This document shows positions 26,006 through 34,812 of a stretch of DNA of 64,000 bases, piece after piece (position 1 is the stretch's first letter; every line of letters starts with the position of its first letter). Below the pieces are notes generated by a model. That model had not been told where the DNA came from and made no database searches. It was given only the letters and a program-made list of their open reading frames with translations. The position numbers and the translations under genes were made by a program. Origin of the DNA: Bacillota bacterium (GTDB lineage: Bacteria > Bacillota > Clostridia > Oscillospirales > Ruminococcaceae); contig JAEWWT010000014.1 in the NCBI GenBank assembly GCA_023396225.1, forward strand, positions 212,601-276,600, in the 5' to 3' direction.

Positions 26006-27196
26006 TTATTGCTCCGAAAAATAAAAATCAAGCAATAAATTAACCATACGACCATAACTTTGCTTACCGTCAGACACGCCGTTTAACTTAAGTGAAGTAT
26101 CAATTGCTGTATCTGAAAAAGCAGATGCTTTCTCAGACGGAAAAATAGATTCTTCTTCTATTTGATCAATAATACTTTGTTCAACAAATATATTATCTTC
26201 CCAGACCTGCTCGTCTACTGAAGACCATAACCTGTTGATGGTTTCCTGATCACCGTATGTTCTTATTTCTCCAAGAACATAATTGAATGCGGAAAGATAT
26301 CCGCTGTATCTGAAATAATCGTTATCATAACTGATACAAGCTACATATGACAAAAAATTAGCTTCATCCTCCTGAATATAACCCTTGAGGTGAGAATACT
26401 CATGACAAATGGTATCAGCAAAATTTGCAGGATACATATTTGCATTATAATTAGCCTCAAGCGTAAAAGGATAGTATACCCCCGCAAGATCCATCTGAGT
26501 CATTAGGTCAGAAAAAATCATCGCCTTTGCATCAGGATAATATCCTTTCAGCATCGGGAATGTATTGCTTATATTATTCATTGCATTTTCTGCTTTGTCA
26601 TAAAGGTCATCCGGAACAATAACTCTGCCGTTCTGGTCACGGTCAACCCTTGCTGAATAATAATTCACTCCGTCAATAACTATTTCGCCTAACTGAACCA
26701 ACTGTTCAAAATCATGTTCACTTCCCCCCCCGTAAAGTGTTTCGGATACAGGAGTACAATGATACATTATAAAACAGTTCATAGTTTCAGTAGCCAAAAT
26801 ATATGTAAATACCCAAAGCATAAACATGCCTGTAAATCTTAGTATGCGCTTTCTTTTCTTTTTTAAAATTATCATACAGATAATGAACGAAAGCGGTCCG
26901 ACCAGCAGAATCAGTATTCCAAGAACAATAAGAATTTCACCAAGTGAAAAAGGAATTGCTCCTGTCAGTCTTGCAACTGTATTATTTATAAGTGGAAAAA
27001 CATTACCTGAATACCAATCTGAAAAATCAATACTGACCCATGAAATTACATTCAGTATCAACATTACAGCAATCAGAATTAGCGCGGTAAAAAGAGGAAC
27101 TCTGCTTTTCTTTTTTATGTATACATTTGCTGTCTGATTGTCGGAAAATTCCATGCGGCGTTCTTTTTCAAGCAGACCGCTGCTGTTAGTATGCAT
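26006..27196 (-). CDS. DUF3810-family membrane protein with HExxH metalloprotease-like motif
   Basis: 396 residues. Three hydrophobic helices lie in the first 135 residues. The large C-terminal domain carries HEYSHLKGYIQEDEANFLSY, a HExxH zinc motif with a downstream Glu, as in DUF3810 proteins. The active site probably faces outside. The ATG at 27196 follows AGGAG closely. It is monocistronic. Substrate and role are not known; proteolysis is suggested only by the motif. Confidence 0.8.
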   Translation of the reverse strand: MHTNSSGLLEKERRMEFSDNQTANVYIKKKSRVPLFTALILIAVMLILNVISWVSIDFSDWYSGNVFPLINNTVARLTGAIPFSLGEILIVLGILILLVGPLSFIICMIILKKKRKRILRFTGMFMLWVFTYILATETMNCFIMYHCTPVSETLYGGGSEHDFEQLVQLGEIVIDGVNYYSARVDRDQNGRVIVPDDLYDKAENAMNNISNTFPMLKGYYPDAKAMIFSDLMTQMDLAGVYYPFTLEANYNANMYPANFADTICHEYSHLKGYIQEDEANFLSYVACISYDNDYFRYSGYLSAFNYVLGEIRTYGDQETINRLWSSVDEQVWEDNIFVEQSIIDQIEEESIFPSEKASAFSDTAIDTSLKLNGVSDGKQSYGRMVNLLLDFYFSEQ

Positions 27197-27333
27197 AAAA
27201 AGCTCCTTACATTAATAAATTAATTGTTTATATTATACAGCCTTTAAGACATTTTTTCAATAATAATATCAAAATATTATAAATTTCGTCAAACATTACA
27301 ATGTTTATAAATATAATATATCAATACCGTATA
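27197..27333. other. AT-rich intergenic region before nadA
   Basis: Divergent intergenic sequence between the DUF3810 gene and the nadA promoter. It is very AT-rich and should hold the promoter of the leftward gene, which I could not place with confidence. No gene or stable hairpin is visible. Confidence 0.4.
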
Positions 27334-27361
27334 TTGACAAGCTATTTTATAAAAATATAAT
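27334..27361 (+). promoter_or_regulatory. Promoter of nadA, giving a leader of about 200 nt
   Basis: TTGACA (27334-27339) and TATAAT (27356-27361) are separated by 16 bases. The start codon is at 27566, so the leader is unusually long for this window. I recognise no known riboswitch in it. Confidence 0.7.
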
Positions 27362-27527
27362 GTATCAAATATTGCAATTTTTTATCTTATCCTGTCTAAA
27401 ATTGTTGTGTATTATCATATCTTGATTTTTACTCCCTGCTATTATATAATTATAATATAAACTAAAATTACATTTAAAGCGATTTTGCAAAATAAATAAA
27501 ACCAACTGATTAATAAAAAAGGTTACG

Positions 27528-27565
27528 AAAGGAGAATTGCTTTTCAACGAAAAGCATATTTTATT
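27528..27565 (+). promoter_or_regulatory. Distant ribosome-binding site with intervening hairpin, nadA
   Basis: AAAGGAG ends at 27534, 31 nt from the ATG. Between them lies TGCTTTTC-AAC-GAAAAGCA (8-bp stem, 27538-27556), which would leave about 12 nt when folded. A TTG-initiated 11-codon frame (27537-27572) also overlaps the nadA start. Confidence 0.5.
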
Positions 27566-28477
27566 ATGGTAAATGATATAAAGCAGCGGATTCTCAAGCT
27601 AAAAAAAGAAAAGAGCATTACAATACTTGCTCATGCATATCAATCTGAAGATATACTTGAGGTTGCTGATTACACAGGAGATTCATTTCAGTTGTCAGTA
27701 ATGGCTAAGGAAGATAACAACCCTACTTGCATTATGTGCGGAGTACACTTCATGGCTGAAACATGTAAAATCCTCTCACCACATAAAAAGGTTATTCTTG
27801 CTGCACCACATGCCGGATGTCCTATGGCTGAGCAGTTCAAACCGGAAGATATAATCAGATATAAAGAAGAAAATCCGGATTGTGCAGTTGTCTGTTATAT
27901 AAACACTACGGCTGAGCTTAAGGCAGTCTGTGATGTATGCGTAACATCTGCTTCAGCTGTCAAGATATGCAAAAACCTTGAAAACAAGAACATACTGTTC
28001 ATTCCTGACATTAATCTTGGCTCATATGTTGCTTCACAGCTTCCTGAGAAAAACATTGTGCTGATTGAGGGCGGATGTCCTGTACACGCTTCAGTTACGG
28101 AAGATGAAGCAATTGCTGTTAAGAAAGAACATCCAGACGCAGAATTGCTTGTTCATCCTGAATGTAGTCCTGATGTTGTCAAGCATGCTGACTATGTTGG
28201 CTCAACAACTGCAATTATGAGTTATGCTGAAAAGTCTGATAAAAATGAATTCATAATCGGAACAGAGCTTTCAATTGTTGAACATCTTCAATTTGCTTGT
28301 CCTGATAAGAAATTCTTTGCTCTTTCAAAGAAACTGATATGTCATGATATGAAACTGACAACGCTTTTTGATGTATATAATGCAATCACAGGCAAGGGTG
28401 GTCTTGAAATTGAAATGAGCGATGAGCTTATAAGAAAATCGTCAGTCTGTATTGATAAAATGCTCGAACTTGGATAA
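27566..28477 (+). CDS. nadA: Quinolinate synthase
   Basis: 303 residues, the compact NadA. It makes quinolinate from iminoaspartate and dihydroxyacetone phosphate for NAD synthesis and holds a 4Fe-4S cluster. Motifs: ILAHAYQSEDI, TGDSFQLS, MCGVHFMAETCKILSP, PHAGCPMAEQF, INTTAELKAVCDVCVTSASA, IEGGCPVHASVT and HPECSPDVVKHADYVGSTT. The conserved cluster cysteines are present. Usually nadB and nadC follow; here the gene stands alone between its own promoter and a strong terminator. Confidence 0.96.
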   Translation: MVNDIKQRILKLKKEKSITILAHAYQSEDILEVADYTGDSFQLSVMAKEDNNPTCIMCGVHFMAETCKILSPHKKVILAAPHAGCPMAEQFKPEDIIRYKEENPDCAVVCYINTTAELKAVCDVCVTSASAVKICKNLENKNILFIPDINLGSYVASQLPEKNIVLIEGGCPVHASVTEDEAIAVKKEHPDAELLVHPECSPDVVKHADYVGSTTAIMSYAEKSDKNEFIIGTELSIVEHLQFACPDKKFFALSKKLICHDMKLTTLFDVYNAITGKGGLEIEMSDELIRKSSVCIDKMLELG

Positions 28478-28484
28478 GAATATT

Positions 28485-28534
28485 GTTTTGAGGTTGTATA
28501 CATATGGAAATGTATACAACCTCAAAACTTTTTT
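28485..28534 (+). terminator. Strong intrinsic terminator after nadA
   Basis: A perfect 19-bp stem (28485-28503 with 28510-28528) with a six-base loop is followed by six T residues. Confidence 0.95.
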
Positions 28535-28574
28535 ATGAAACGATATAAAATTATTAAGTATTTCGCTTAAACTA

Positions 28575-28603
28575 TTGACAAATGCGACTTTTTTTAATAA
28601 AGT
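28575..28603 (+). promoter_or_regulatory. Promoter of potABCD
   Basis: TTGACA (28575-28580) and TAAAGT (28598-28603) are separated by 17 bases. An inverted repeat, GTATTTCG (28558-28565) and CGAAATAC (28620-28627), brackets this promoter. Confidence 0.65.
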
Positions 28604-28677
28604 GTATAAGGTATTATGTCGAAATACAGCGTACAGAACGTTAATACTTAATAAAACAATCCGGAGGAAGAGTATAA

Positions 28678-29754
28678 ATGGAAAATATAATTGATCTTCA
28701 GGACATATCAGTGGCCTTTGACGGCGAAACCATTTTAAATAATATTAACCTCACTATTAAGGATAAAGAGTTTGTAACGCTTCTCGGCCCTTCTGGATGC
28801 GGTAAAACTACTACTCTGCGAATTATAGGAGGATTTATTACTCCTAACAGCGGAAAAGTTATGTTTGAAAACAAGGTTATTAATTATATTCCGCCGCATA
28901 ACAGAAATGTCAATACGGTTTTCCAGAGATATGCTCTTTTCCCGCATCTTAATGTATACGAAAATATTGCTTTTGGTCTAAGAGTTAAAAAGCTTCCTGA
29001 AAAAGAAATAAACAGAAGTGTTGCTCAGATGCTTGAACTTGTAAATCTCATGGGTTATGAAAAGCGATCAGTAAACAGGCTTTCAGGCGGTCAGCAGCAA
29101 AGAGTTGCTATTGCAAGGGCTCTTGTAAACAAGCCAAAGGTTTTGCTGCTTGATGAGCCGCTCGGTGCCCTTGACCTTAAGCTAAGAAAAGAAATGCAGA
29201 TTGAACTTAAAAGAATTCAGCAGAGTCTTGAAATTACTTTTATATATGTAACACACGATCAGGAAGAAGCTCTTACAATGAGTGATACCGTTGTTGTTAT
29301 GAATAAAGGCGATATTCAGCAGATTGGCTCGCCTGTTGATATATACAATGAACCAATCAATGCCTTTGTTGCTGACTTTATCGGCGAAAGCAACATTCTT
29401 GATGGACTTATGATTGAGGACAAGCTAGTTGAAATAAGCGGACGTGAATTTGAATGCGTTGACGGAGGATTTGGCGATAATGTTCCTGTTGATGTTGTTA
29501 TACGTCCTGAAGATATCAAGCTTGTAAGCACTGACAAAGCAAAGATAAACGGCGTTGTTGAATCTGTTATCTTCAAGGGTGTTCACTATGAAATGATGGT
29601 AGAATCATATGACTATAAGTGGACAGTACACTCTACAAAGGCAGCTGAGCCCGGTTCATCCGTCGGACTGAAATTCGGGCCTTCTGATATACATATTATG
29701 AAGAAAATGAAAAAAGAAGTAAAGATTCCACTATCTGAATCAATGGGAAAATGA
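28678..29754 (+). CDS. potA: Spermidine/putrescine ABC transporter ATP-binding protein
   Basis: 358 residues. Walker [10 protein letters not shown] (about residues 39-47), signature [15 protein letters not shown], Walker [13 protein letters not shown] and the switch [14 protein letters not shown] are intact. The C-terminal TOBE domain (about 270-345) marks it as an importer ATPase of the PotA/MalK group. It energises polyamine uptake with PotB, PotC and PotD encoded downstream. GGAGGAAGAG precedes the ATG. Confidence 0.95.
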   Translation: MENIIDLQDISVAFDGETILNNINLTIKDKEFVTLLGPSGCGKTTTLRIIGGFITPNSGKVMFENKVINYIPPHNRNVNTVFQRYALFPHLNVYENIAFGLRVKKLPEKEINRSVAQMLELVNLMGYEKRSVNRLSGGQQQRVAIARALVNKPKVLLLDEPLGALDLKLRKEMQIELKRIQQSLEITFIYVTHDQEEALTMSDTVVVMNKGDIQQIGSPVDIYNEPINAFVADFIGESNILDGLMIEDKLVEISGREFECVDGGFGDNVPVDVVIRPEDIKLVSTDKAKINGVVESVIFKGVHYEMMVESYDYKWTVHSTKAAEPGSSVGLKFGPSDIHIMKKMKKEVKIPLSESMGK

Positions 29755-29828
29755 GTTTTACCTTTTTAGACTTTAGTCAAGAATCTGCTTTGGCAGAACA
29801 CTAAAACTCAGAAAGGATGTACATATTA
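29753..29828 (+). ncRNA. Structured intercistronic leader of potB
   Basis: GAGTTTTA (29753-29760, starting inside the potA stop) pairs with TAAAACTC (29802-29809). The stem encloses small hairpins (GACT/AGTC and TCTGC/GCAGA). Its 3' arm abuts AGAAAGGA, the ribosome-binding site. The ending, AAAACTCAGAAAGG, recurs before acs and queD. Confidence 0.45.
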
Positions 29829-30638
29829 ATGAAAACTAAACTTGTTTCAGCTCCATATCTGATATGGATGGTAATATTTATTCTTGTACCTCTTGTAATG
29901 GTAGGCTACTTTGCCTTTACTGATTCTGACGGCAATTTTACACTAAAATATGTATCAGATGTTGCGCAGTATGCTCCTATATTTATCAGATCAATCTGGC
30001 TTGCGGCAATTGCTACGGTTATATGCCTTGTTGTTGCCTACCCTGTTGCTTTTATACTTACAAGGATGTCAAAAAACTCTCAGAGCACTATGCTTATGGT
30101 TGTAATGCTCCCAATGTGGATGAATTTTCTTTTAAGAACATATGCATGGATGACACTTCTTGGCAATAACGGAATTATAAACAAACTTTTTGATTTTATT
30201 GGCATTGGCTCTTTTAAAATGCTTAATACAGAAGGTGCTGTTGTTCTTGGTATGGTTTATAATTATCTCCCGTTCATGATTCTGCCTTTGTATTCAGTTA
30301 TGGTCAAGATTGACAAGAGTATCCTTGAGGCAGCAGCAGATCTTGGCTGTAATTCAAGAAAAACTTTGCTCAAGGTTGTTTTCCCTCTTAGTCTGCCTGG
30401 AGTTACATCAGGAATAACAATGGTTTTTGTACCTGCTATCAGTACATTCATTATTTCAAGAATGCTTGGAGGCGGCGGAAACCTCCTCATAGGCGACCTT
30501 ATTGAAATGCAGTTCCTCGGAAATTCCTACAATCCAAACCTTGGGGCAGGAATATCCCTCGTACTTATGGTAATCATCCTTCTGATAATGACGATAATGA
30601 ATCAGTTCAGCGACGATGATGACAGAGTTCTAATATAG
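29829..30638 (+). CDS. potB: Spermidine/putrescine ABC transporter permease PotB
   Basis: 269 residues with six membrane helices. The EAA loop ILEAAADLGCNSRKTLLKVVFPLSLPG is typical of polyamine importer permeases and contacts PotA. The family's PMWMNFLLRTYAWMTLLG stretch is also present. ATG 29817 is in frame but lies on the ribosome-binding site, so ATG 29829 is taken. It pairs with PotC encoded 15 bases downstream. Confidence 0.95.
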   Translation: MKTKLVSAPYLIWMVIFILVPLVMVGYFAFTDSDGNFTLKYVSDVAQYAPIFIRSIWLAAIATVICLVVAYPVAFILTRMSKNSQSTMLMVVMLPMWMNFLLRTYAWMTLLGNNGIINKLFDFIGIGSFKMLNTEGAVVLGMVYNYLPFMILPLYSVMVKIDKSILEAAADLGCNSRKTLLKVVFPLSLPGVTSGITMVFVPAISTFIISRMLGGGGNLLIGDLIEMQFLGNSYNPNLGAGISLVLMVIILLIMTIMNQFSDDDDRVLI

Positions 30639-30652
30639 GAGGCATTAATATA

Positions 30653-31459
30653 ATGAAAAAAATGTCCAAAGTATATCTCAGCCTGGTGCTGATATTCTTA
30701 TACATGCCTATTATTGTGCTGATTATTTTCTCTTTCAATACAACAAAAAGCCGCTCCGTAATGTCAGGGTTTACGCTTGAATGGTATGCAAAGCTTTTTA
30801 GGAACGAACTAATAATGACTTCTCTAAGAAACACTGTTATTATAGCTGTAATCGCTTCAATATCAGCAACAATACTTGGAACAGCGGCGGCAATAGGTAT
30901 CAGCAAGATGAAGAAACTTCCTAAAGCAGTTGTAATGAACATAACCAATATGCCTATTATCAATCCTGAAATAGTAACAGGTGTATCATTAATGCTCCTG
31001 TTTGTTTTCTTTGCAGCAAGAATGAACCTTGAATTTGGTTTTGTAACCTTGCTTATTGCTCATATTACATTTAACGTTCCATATGTAATTCTGAATGTTA
31101 TGCCAAAGTTAAGACAGATGGATCCGTTTCTTTATGAAGCTGCACAGGATTTAGGGTGCGGACCTACACAGGCATTTGTTAAAGTTGTACTTCCCGAAAT
31201 AATGCCGGGTGTTGTATCAGGATTTCTTATGGCATTTACATTCTCTCTTGATGACTTTGTTATCAGCTATTTTACAAGCGGATCAACTTCACAGACTTTG
31301 CCTATTACGATTTACTCAATGACTAGAAGAAAAGTAAGTCCTGAAATAAATGCGCTTTCCACGCTTATTTTCATTGTCGTTGTAATTGTTCTCATTATAA
31401 AGAACATCATTGAGCGAAAAGGTGAAAGAGTTACAGTTAAAGTCAAGGAAGAAATCTGA
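30653..31459 (+). CDS. potC: Spermidine/putrescine ABC transporter permease PotC
   Basis: 268 residues, six membrane helices. The N-terminal YMPIIVLIIFSFN and TLEWYAKLF segments, NMPIINPEIVTG and the EAA loop LYEAAQDLGCGPTQAFVKVVLPEIMPG are characteristic of PotC. SFSLDDFVISYFTSGS is the family's conserved later helix. AGGAGG lies ten bases before the ATG. It forms the channel with PotB. Confidence 0.95.
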   Translation: MKKMSKVYLSLVLIFLYMPIIVLIIFSFNTTKSRSVMSGFTLEWYAKLFRNELIMTSLRNTVIIAVIASISATILGTAAAIGISKMKKLPKAVVMNITNMPIINPEIVTGVSLMLLFVFFAARMNLEFGFVTLLIAHITFNVPYVILNVMPKLRQMDPFLYEAAQDLGCGPTQAFVKVVLPEIMPGVVSGFLMAFTFSLDDFVISYFTSGSTSQTLPITIYSMTRRKVSPEINALSTLIFIVVVIVLIIKNIIERKGERVTVKVKEEI

Positions 31460-31499
31460 ATATTAGCTGATACAATAACTGAAAGGTTCGGATATATAT

Positions 31500-32768
31500 A
31501 TGAAATTAAAATTCAGAGGATTACTGTTGTCTGTTATTATTGGCAGTCTAATGCTTTCAGCATGTGGTGCTGATAAAGAAGTTGTTGAAGATGAAGAAGC
31601 CCAAGAAACAGAATATCAGACGCTGACTGTTGAAGATGAGGAATACTATAAGCAGTTTGAAGGCAAAGGTATTTCTATTAATGTCTACAACTGGGGAGAA
31701 TATATCTCCGATGGTTCAGAAGAAGGAACTCTTGACGTAAATGCTGAATTTACAAAGCTGACAGGCATTAAGGTAAATTACAGTACATATGCCACTAATG
31801 AGGAGCTTTACGCAAAGCTTAAAGGCGGCGGATCAAACTACGATATTATTATTCCGTCCGATTATATGATTTCAAGAATGATGAAGGAAAACATGCTTGA
31901 AAAACTTAACTTTGATAATATTCCAAATTTCAAGTATATTAAGAAAAACTTTGTCAACCCTGCATATGACCCTGACAACAGCTTTTCCGTTCCATATACA
32001 TGGGGAACTGTAGGCATTATCTACGATGAAACCCTTGTTGATGAAGAAAACATCGATTGGGATATTCTATGGAATGAGGACTATGCAGATCGAATCCTAA
32101 TGTTTGACAATCCTCGCGACGCATTTGCAATTTCTGAAATTATGCTTGGTTATTCTATCAATACCGAAAATGAAGAAGAACTTGAAAAGGCTGCTGAAAA
32201 ACTCAAAGAGCAGAAAAGCGTAGTACAGGCCTATGTAATGGATGAAATCTTTGATAAGATGGGTGCAGGTGAAGCACTTATTGCCCCCTATTATGCAGGC
32301 GACGCAATCACTCTTATGGATGAGTATGAGGATCTTGCTTTTGTCATTCCTGAAAGCGGAACAAACCTGTTCATTGATGCTATGTGTATTCCTGCCTCCT
32401 CAAAGCAAAAAGAAGCCGCTGAAATGTATATTAATTTTATGTGCGAACCTGATATTTCATATGCAACTACAACATATATCGGTTACTCAACACCTAATAC
32501 TGCAGCATTTGATATGCTTGACGATGAAGTGAAAAATGACGGTATTTCTTATCTTAGCGATGAATATCTCAATGAGAATACAACTGTTTTCTATAATTTA
32601 TCTGATGAAGCAAATCAGAAAATGCAGGATTTATGGACTGAAATGAAGTCATCACATGATGAGGCCAAAAACGAGTGGATTGTTCCTGTTTTCCTACTTT
32701 TGTGTGTATCAGCATCTATTTCTATACTCATTGTAAGGCATTTTAAAAAGAAAAAGGATATTTTCTGA
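31500..32768 (+). CDS. potD: Polyamine-binding lipoprotein PotD with C-terminal membrane helix
   Basis: 422 residues. A signal peptide ends in the lipobox LSAC (about C21). The mature part is a type 2 periplasmic-binding protein: INVYNWGEYISDG, GSNYDIIIPSDYMISRM, NFVNPAYDPDNSFSVPYTWGTVGI and FDNPRDAFAISEIMLGY match PotD. Unusually, it ends with about 30 extra residues forming a hydrophobic helix (VPVFLLLCVSASISILIV) and a basic tail HFKKKKDIF. It would therefore be anchored at both ends. It captures spermidine or putrescine for PotABC. Confidence 0.93.
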   Translation: MKLKFRGLLLSVIIGSLMLSACGADKEVVEDEEAQETEYQTLTVEDEEYYKQFEGKGISINVYNWGEYISDGSEEGTLDVNAEFTKLTGIKVNYSTYATNEELYAKLKGGGSNYDIIIPSDYMISRMMKENMLEKLNFDNIPNFKYIKKNFVNPAYDPDNSFSVPYTWGTVGIIYDETLVDEENIDWDILWNEDYADRILMFDNPRDAFAISEIMLGYSINTENEEELEKAAEKLKEQKSVVQAYVMDEIFDKMGAGEALIAPYYAGDAITLMDEYEDLAFVIPESGTNLFIDAMCIPASSKQKEAAEMYINFMCEPDISYATTTYIGYSTPNTAAFDMLDDEVKNDGISYLSDEYLNENTTVFYNLSDEANQKMQDLWTEMKSSHDEAKNEWIVPVFLLLCVSASISILIVRHFKKKKDIF

Positions 32769-32784
32769 TATTTCATTAAAAATA

Positions 32785-32813
32785 TTGACTTTGAAAGCAT
32801 ATGCTGATATAAT
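32785..32813 (+). promoter_or_regulatory. Promoter of the queuosine operon
   Basis: TTGACT (32785-32790) and TATAAT (32808-32813) are separated by 17 bases. The RNA would start just before the preQ1 aptamer. Confidence 0.85.
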
Positions 32814-32827
32814 ATATTTTTGTAATA

Positions 32828-32871
32828 AGACAGTTCGTTTGTGCCATCCTGTCTATAAATAAAACCAGGAC
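32828..32871 (+). ncRNA. PreQ1-I riboswitch aptamer
   Basis: AGACAG (32828-32833) pairs with CTGTCT (32849-32854) around a loop starting TTCG. An A-rich tail ending CCAGGA (32855-32870) follows and can pair its GGA back with the TCC before the stem's 3' arm. This is the H-type pseudoknot of the preQ1-I class. A terminator follows 23 nt later, and the downstream genes make preQ1, so preQ1 binding should shut the operon off. Confidence 0.8.
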
Positions 32872-32893
32872 ATTCATAGCTTTTTTGTATTTT

Positions 32894-32930
32894 AAAAGGC
32901 ATGGGTGTTTCCCATGCCTTTTTATTTTTT
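32894..32930 (+). terminator. Riboswitch-controlled terminator
   Basis: AAAAGGCATGGG / CCCATGCCTTTT stem (32894-32905 with 32911-32922) with a five-base loop and a long T-run, before queD. Confidence 0.93.
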
Positions 32931-32931
32931 G

Positions 32932-33000
32932 AAATTGATAAGATTTGTTTTATCAATTTTACCTCTATTTGCTTCGAAAAGCACAAAACTCAGAAAGGAT
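32932..33000 (+). ncRNA. Hairpin-rich leader before queD
   Basis: AAATTGATAA / TTATCAATTT hairpin (32932-32941 with 32950-32959), then a small TTTGC/GCA hairpin, ending in CACAAAACTCAGAAAGGAT. The last 15 or so bases match the end of the acs leader, suggesting a shared element. Confidence 0.4.
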
Positions 33001-33010
33001 TGTTATAAAA

Positions 33011-33433
33011 ATGTATTGCTTAAAAACAGAAGCGTCCTTTGATAGCGCACATTTTCTGCATGGATATAATGGAAAGTGCAGTAATATTCACGGACACCGA
33101 TGGAGAATTGTTGCAGAAATTAAATCTGATAATCTTGTTGCTGACGGACAACTTAGAGGTATGATAGTAGATTTCGGTGACATAAAAACTGACTTAAAAA
33201 ACATTGCTGATTTTTATGACCATGCTTTTATCTATGAAAAAAGAACACTGAAAAAAGCTACTATTGATGCTCTAAATGATGAGAAATTCAGGCTCATTGA
33301 AGTCTTGTTCAGACCTACGGCTGAAAATTTTTCAAAGCATTTTTATGATTTGCTTTCAGACAAAGGATACAATGTCAAGTCTGTAAGCGTTTATGAAACA
33401 CCTAATAACGGTGCTTTTTATTCAGAAGAATAG
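33011..33433 (+). CDS. queD: 6-carboxy-5,6,7,8-tetrahydropterin synthase QueD
   Basis: 140 residues of the PTPS fold. The zinc-binding histidines are in ASFDSAHFLHGY and NIHGHRWR, with a Cys in GKCSNIHGH, as in QueD. VDFGDIKTDLK and the late PTAENFSKHFYDLL complete the match. It converts dihydroneopterin triphosphate to 6-carboxytetrahydropterin. ATG 33011 is preceded by AGAAAGGA. It is the first gene of queD-queE-folE-queC-queF. Confidence 0.95.
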   Translation: MYCLKTEASFDSAHFLHGYNGKCSNIHGHRWRIVAEIKSDNLVADGQLRGMIVDFGDIKTDLKNIADFYDHAFIYEKRTLKKATIDALNDEKFRLIEVLFRPTAENFSKHFYDLLSDKGYNVKSVSVYETPNNGAFYSEE

Positions 33434-33474
33434 TTTTTATAGTAGATTAACAGCAAAAAGAGATGGAGATTATT

Positions 33475-34146
33475 ATGGCAGTTTTTAATGTTGTAGAAAA
33501 GTTTATCAGCATTAACGGTGAGGGCAGAAAAGCTGGACAGCTTGCTGTTTTTATACGATTTAAAGGTTGTAATCTTAACTGCTCATACTGTGATACTAAG
33601 TGGGCAAATCAGCCTGACGCTGAAAGCATACAAATGACCGAGCAAGAGATATATGATTATATTAAAGCCTGCAAAGTTGAAAATGTTACAATTACAGGGG
33701 GAGAACCTCTCATTCAGAAAGATATTACAGTTCTGCTTGAAAAGCTGTCGCTTGATGATTCACTTAATATTGAAATAGAAACAAATGGGGCGGCTGACAT
33801 ATCATGTGTAAATAATATTAATGGAAAACGTCCTTCGGTTACACTGGACTACAAACTTCCGTCAAGCGGAATGGAACAATATATGAATATGGACAACTAT
33901 TCTCACCTTACTTCTTCTGATACTGTTAAGTTTGTGTCGGGTTCATTAGATGACTTGAAAAAAGCAAAAGAAGTAATAGGCAGCTATAATCTTTCTGAGA
34001 CTTGTGCTGTATATATCAGTCCAGTTTTCGGAAATATTGAACCATCTGAAATAGTTGAATTTATGATAGAAAATAAAATGAACAAGGTCAACCTGCAGAT
34101 TCAGCTTCATAAAATTATCTGGGATCCGCAGAAAAGAGGAGTTTAG
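33475..34146 (+). CDS. queE: 7-carboxy-7-deazaguanine synthase QueE
   Basis: 223 residues, radical SAM. The cluster motif is C-x3-C-x2-C (FKGCNLNCSYCDTKW, about residues 30-42), preceded by the substrate-binding ISINGEGRKAGQLAVFIR. TITGGEPLIQKD and IEIETNGA are the SAM-binding strands. It rearranges carboxytetrahydropterin to the 7-deazaguanine core. ATG 33475 lies six bases after GGAG; an in-frame ATG at 33463 overlaps that region and is not preferred. Confidence 0.95.
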   Translation: MAVFNVVEKFISINGEGRKAGQLAVFIRFKGCNLNCSYCDTKWANQPDAESIQMTEQEIYDYIKACKVENVTITGGEPLIQKDITVLLEKLSLDDSLNIEIETNGAADISCVNNINGKRPSVTLDYKLPSSGMEQYMNMDNYSHLTSSDTVKFVSGSLDDLKKAKEVIGSYNLSETCAVYISPVFGNIEPSEIVEFMIENKMNKVNLQIQLHKIIWDPQKRGV

Positions 34147-34216
34147 CGTGAAAAATAAATTTCATTGGTCTGTTTTTTCATCAAAACTGAAACAAGAAGC
34201 ATAAGGAGGAGTTAAA

Positions 34217-34807
34217 ATGGCTATAGATACAGAAGCAATAAAGTTTCATATAAAAGGACTTCTTTCCGCTCTTGGAGATGATCCTGAACGTGAGGGGCTA
34301 AGGGAAACACCTGAACGTGTTGCAAAAATGTATGAAGAAGTTTTCGAGGGCATGAACTATACAAATGAACAGATTGCAGAAATGTTCAATAAAAGCTTTG
34401 AAGAGAATCTGAGCAGTTCTGATAATGACATGGTTGTTGTCAGGGATATTGAAGTATTCTCATACTGTGAACATCATCTTGCGCTTATGTATGATATGAA
34501 AGTTTCCGTTGCATATATTCCGAAAGGCAAGGTCCTCGGGCTTTCAAAGATTGCACGAATTGCAGATATGGCTGCAAAGAGATTACAGCTTCAGGAGAGG
34601 ATCGGCAAGGATATTGCAGAGATTATGCAGATTGCTACAGGCTCAGAAGATGTAGCTGTTATTATTGAAGCAAATCATAGCTGTATGACCGCAAGAGGTA
34701 TAAAAAAACCATCTGCAAAGACAATGTCAACAACTCTTCGTGGAAGATTCAATTCTGATATTTCATTGCAGAACAGGCTTTTATTACAGTTATCAAGAAA
34801 GGATTGA
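34217..34807 (+). CDS. folE: GTP cyclohydrolase I
   Basis: 196 residues, type IA enzyme that converts GTP to dihydroneopterin triphosphate, the entry point for queuosine and folate. It has [19 protein letters not shown], the zinc ligands in YCEHH and [10 protein letters not shown], and GLSKIARI with RLQLQERI. Its position inside the que operon indicates that it supplies the queuosine branch. AAGGAGGAG precedes the ATG. Confidence 0.96.
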   Translation: MAIDTEAIKFHIKGLLSALGDDPEREGLRETPERVAKMYEEVFEGMNYTNEQIAEMFNKSFEENLSSSDNDMVVVRDIEVFSYCEHHLALMYDMKVSVAYIPKGKVLGLSKIARIADMAAKRLQLQERIGKDIAEIMQIATGSEDVAVIIEANHSCMTARGIKKPSAKTMSTTLRGRFNSDISLQNRLLLQLSRKD

Positions 34808-34812
34808 TATAA

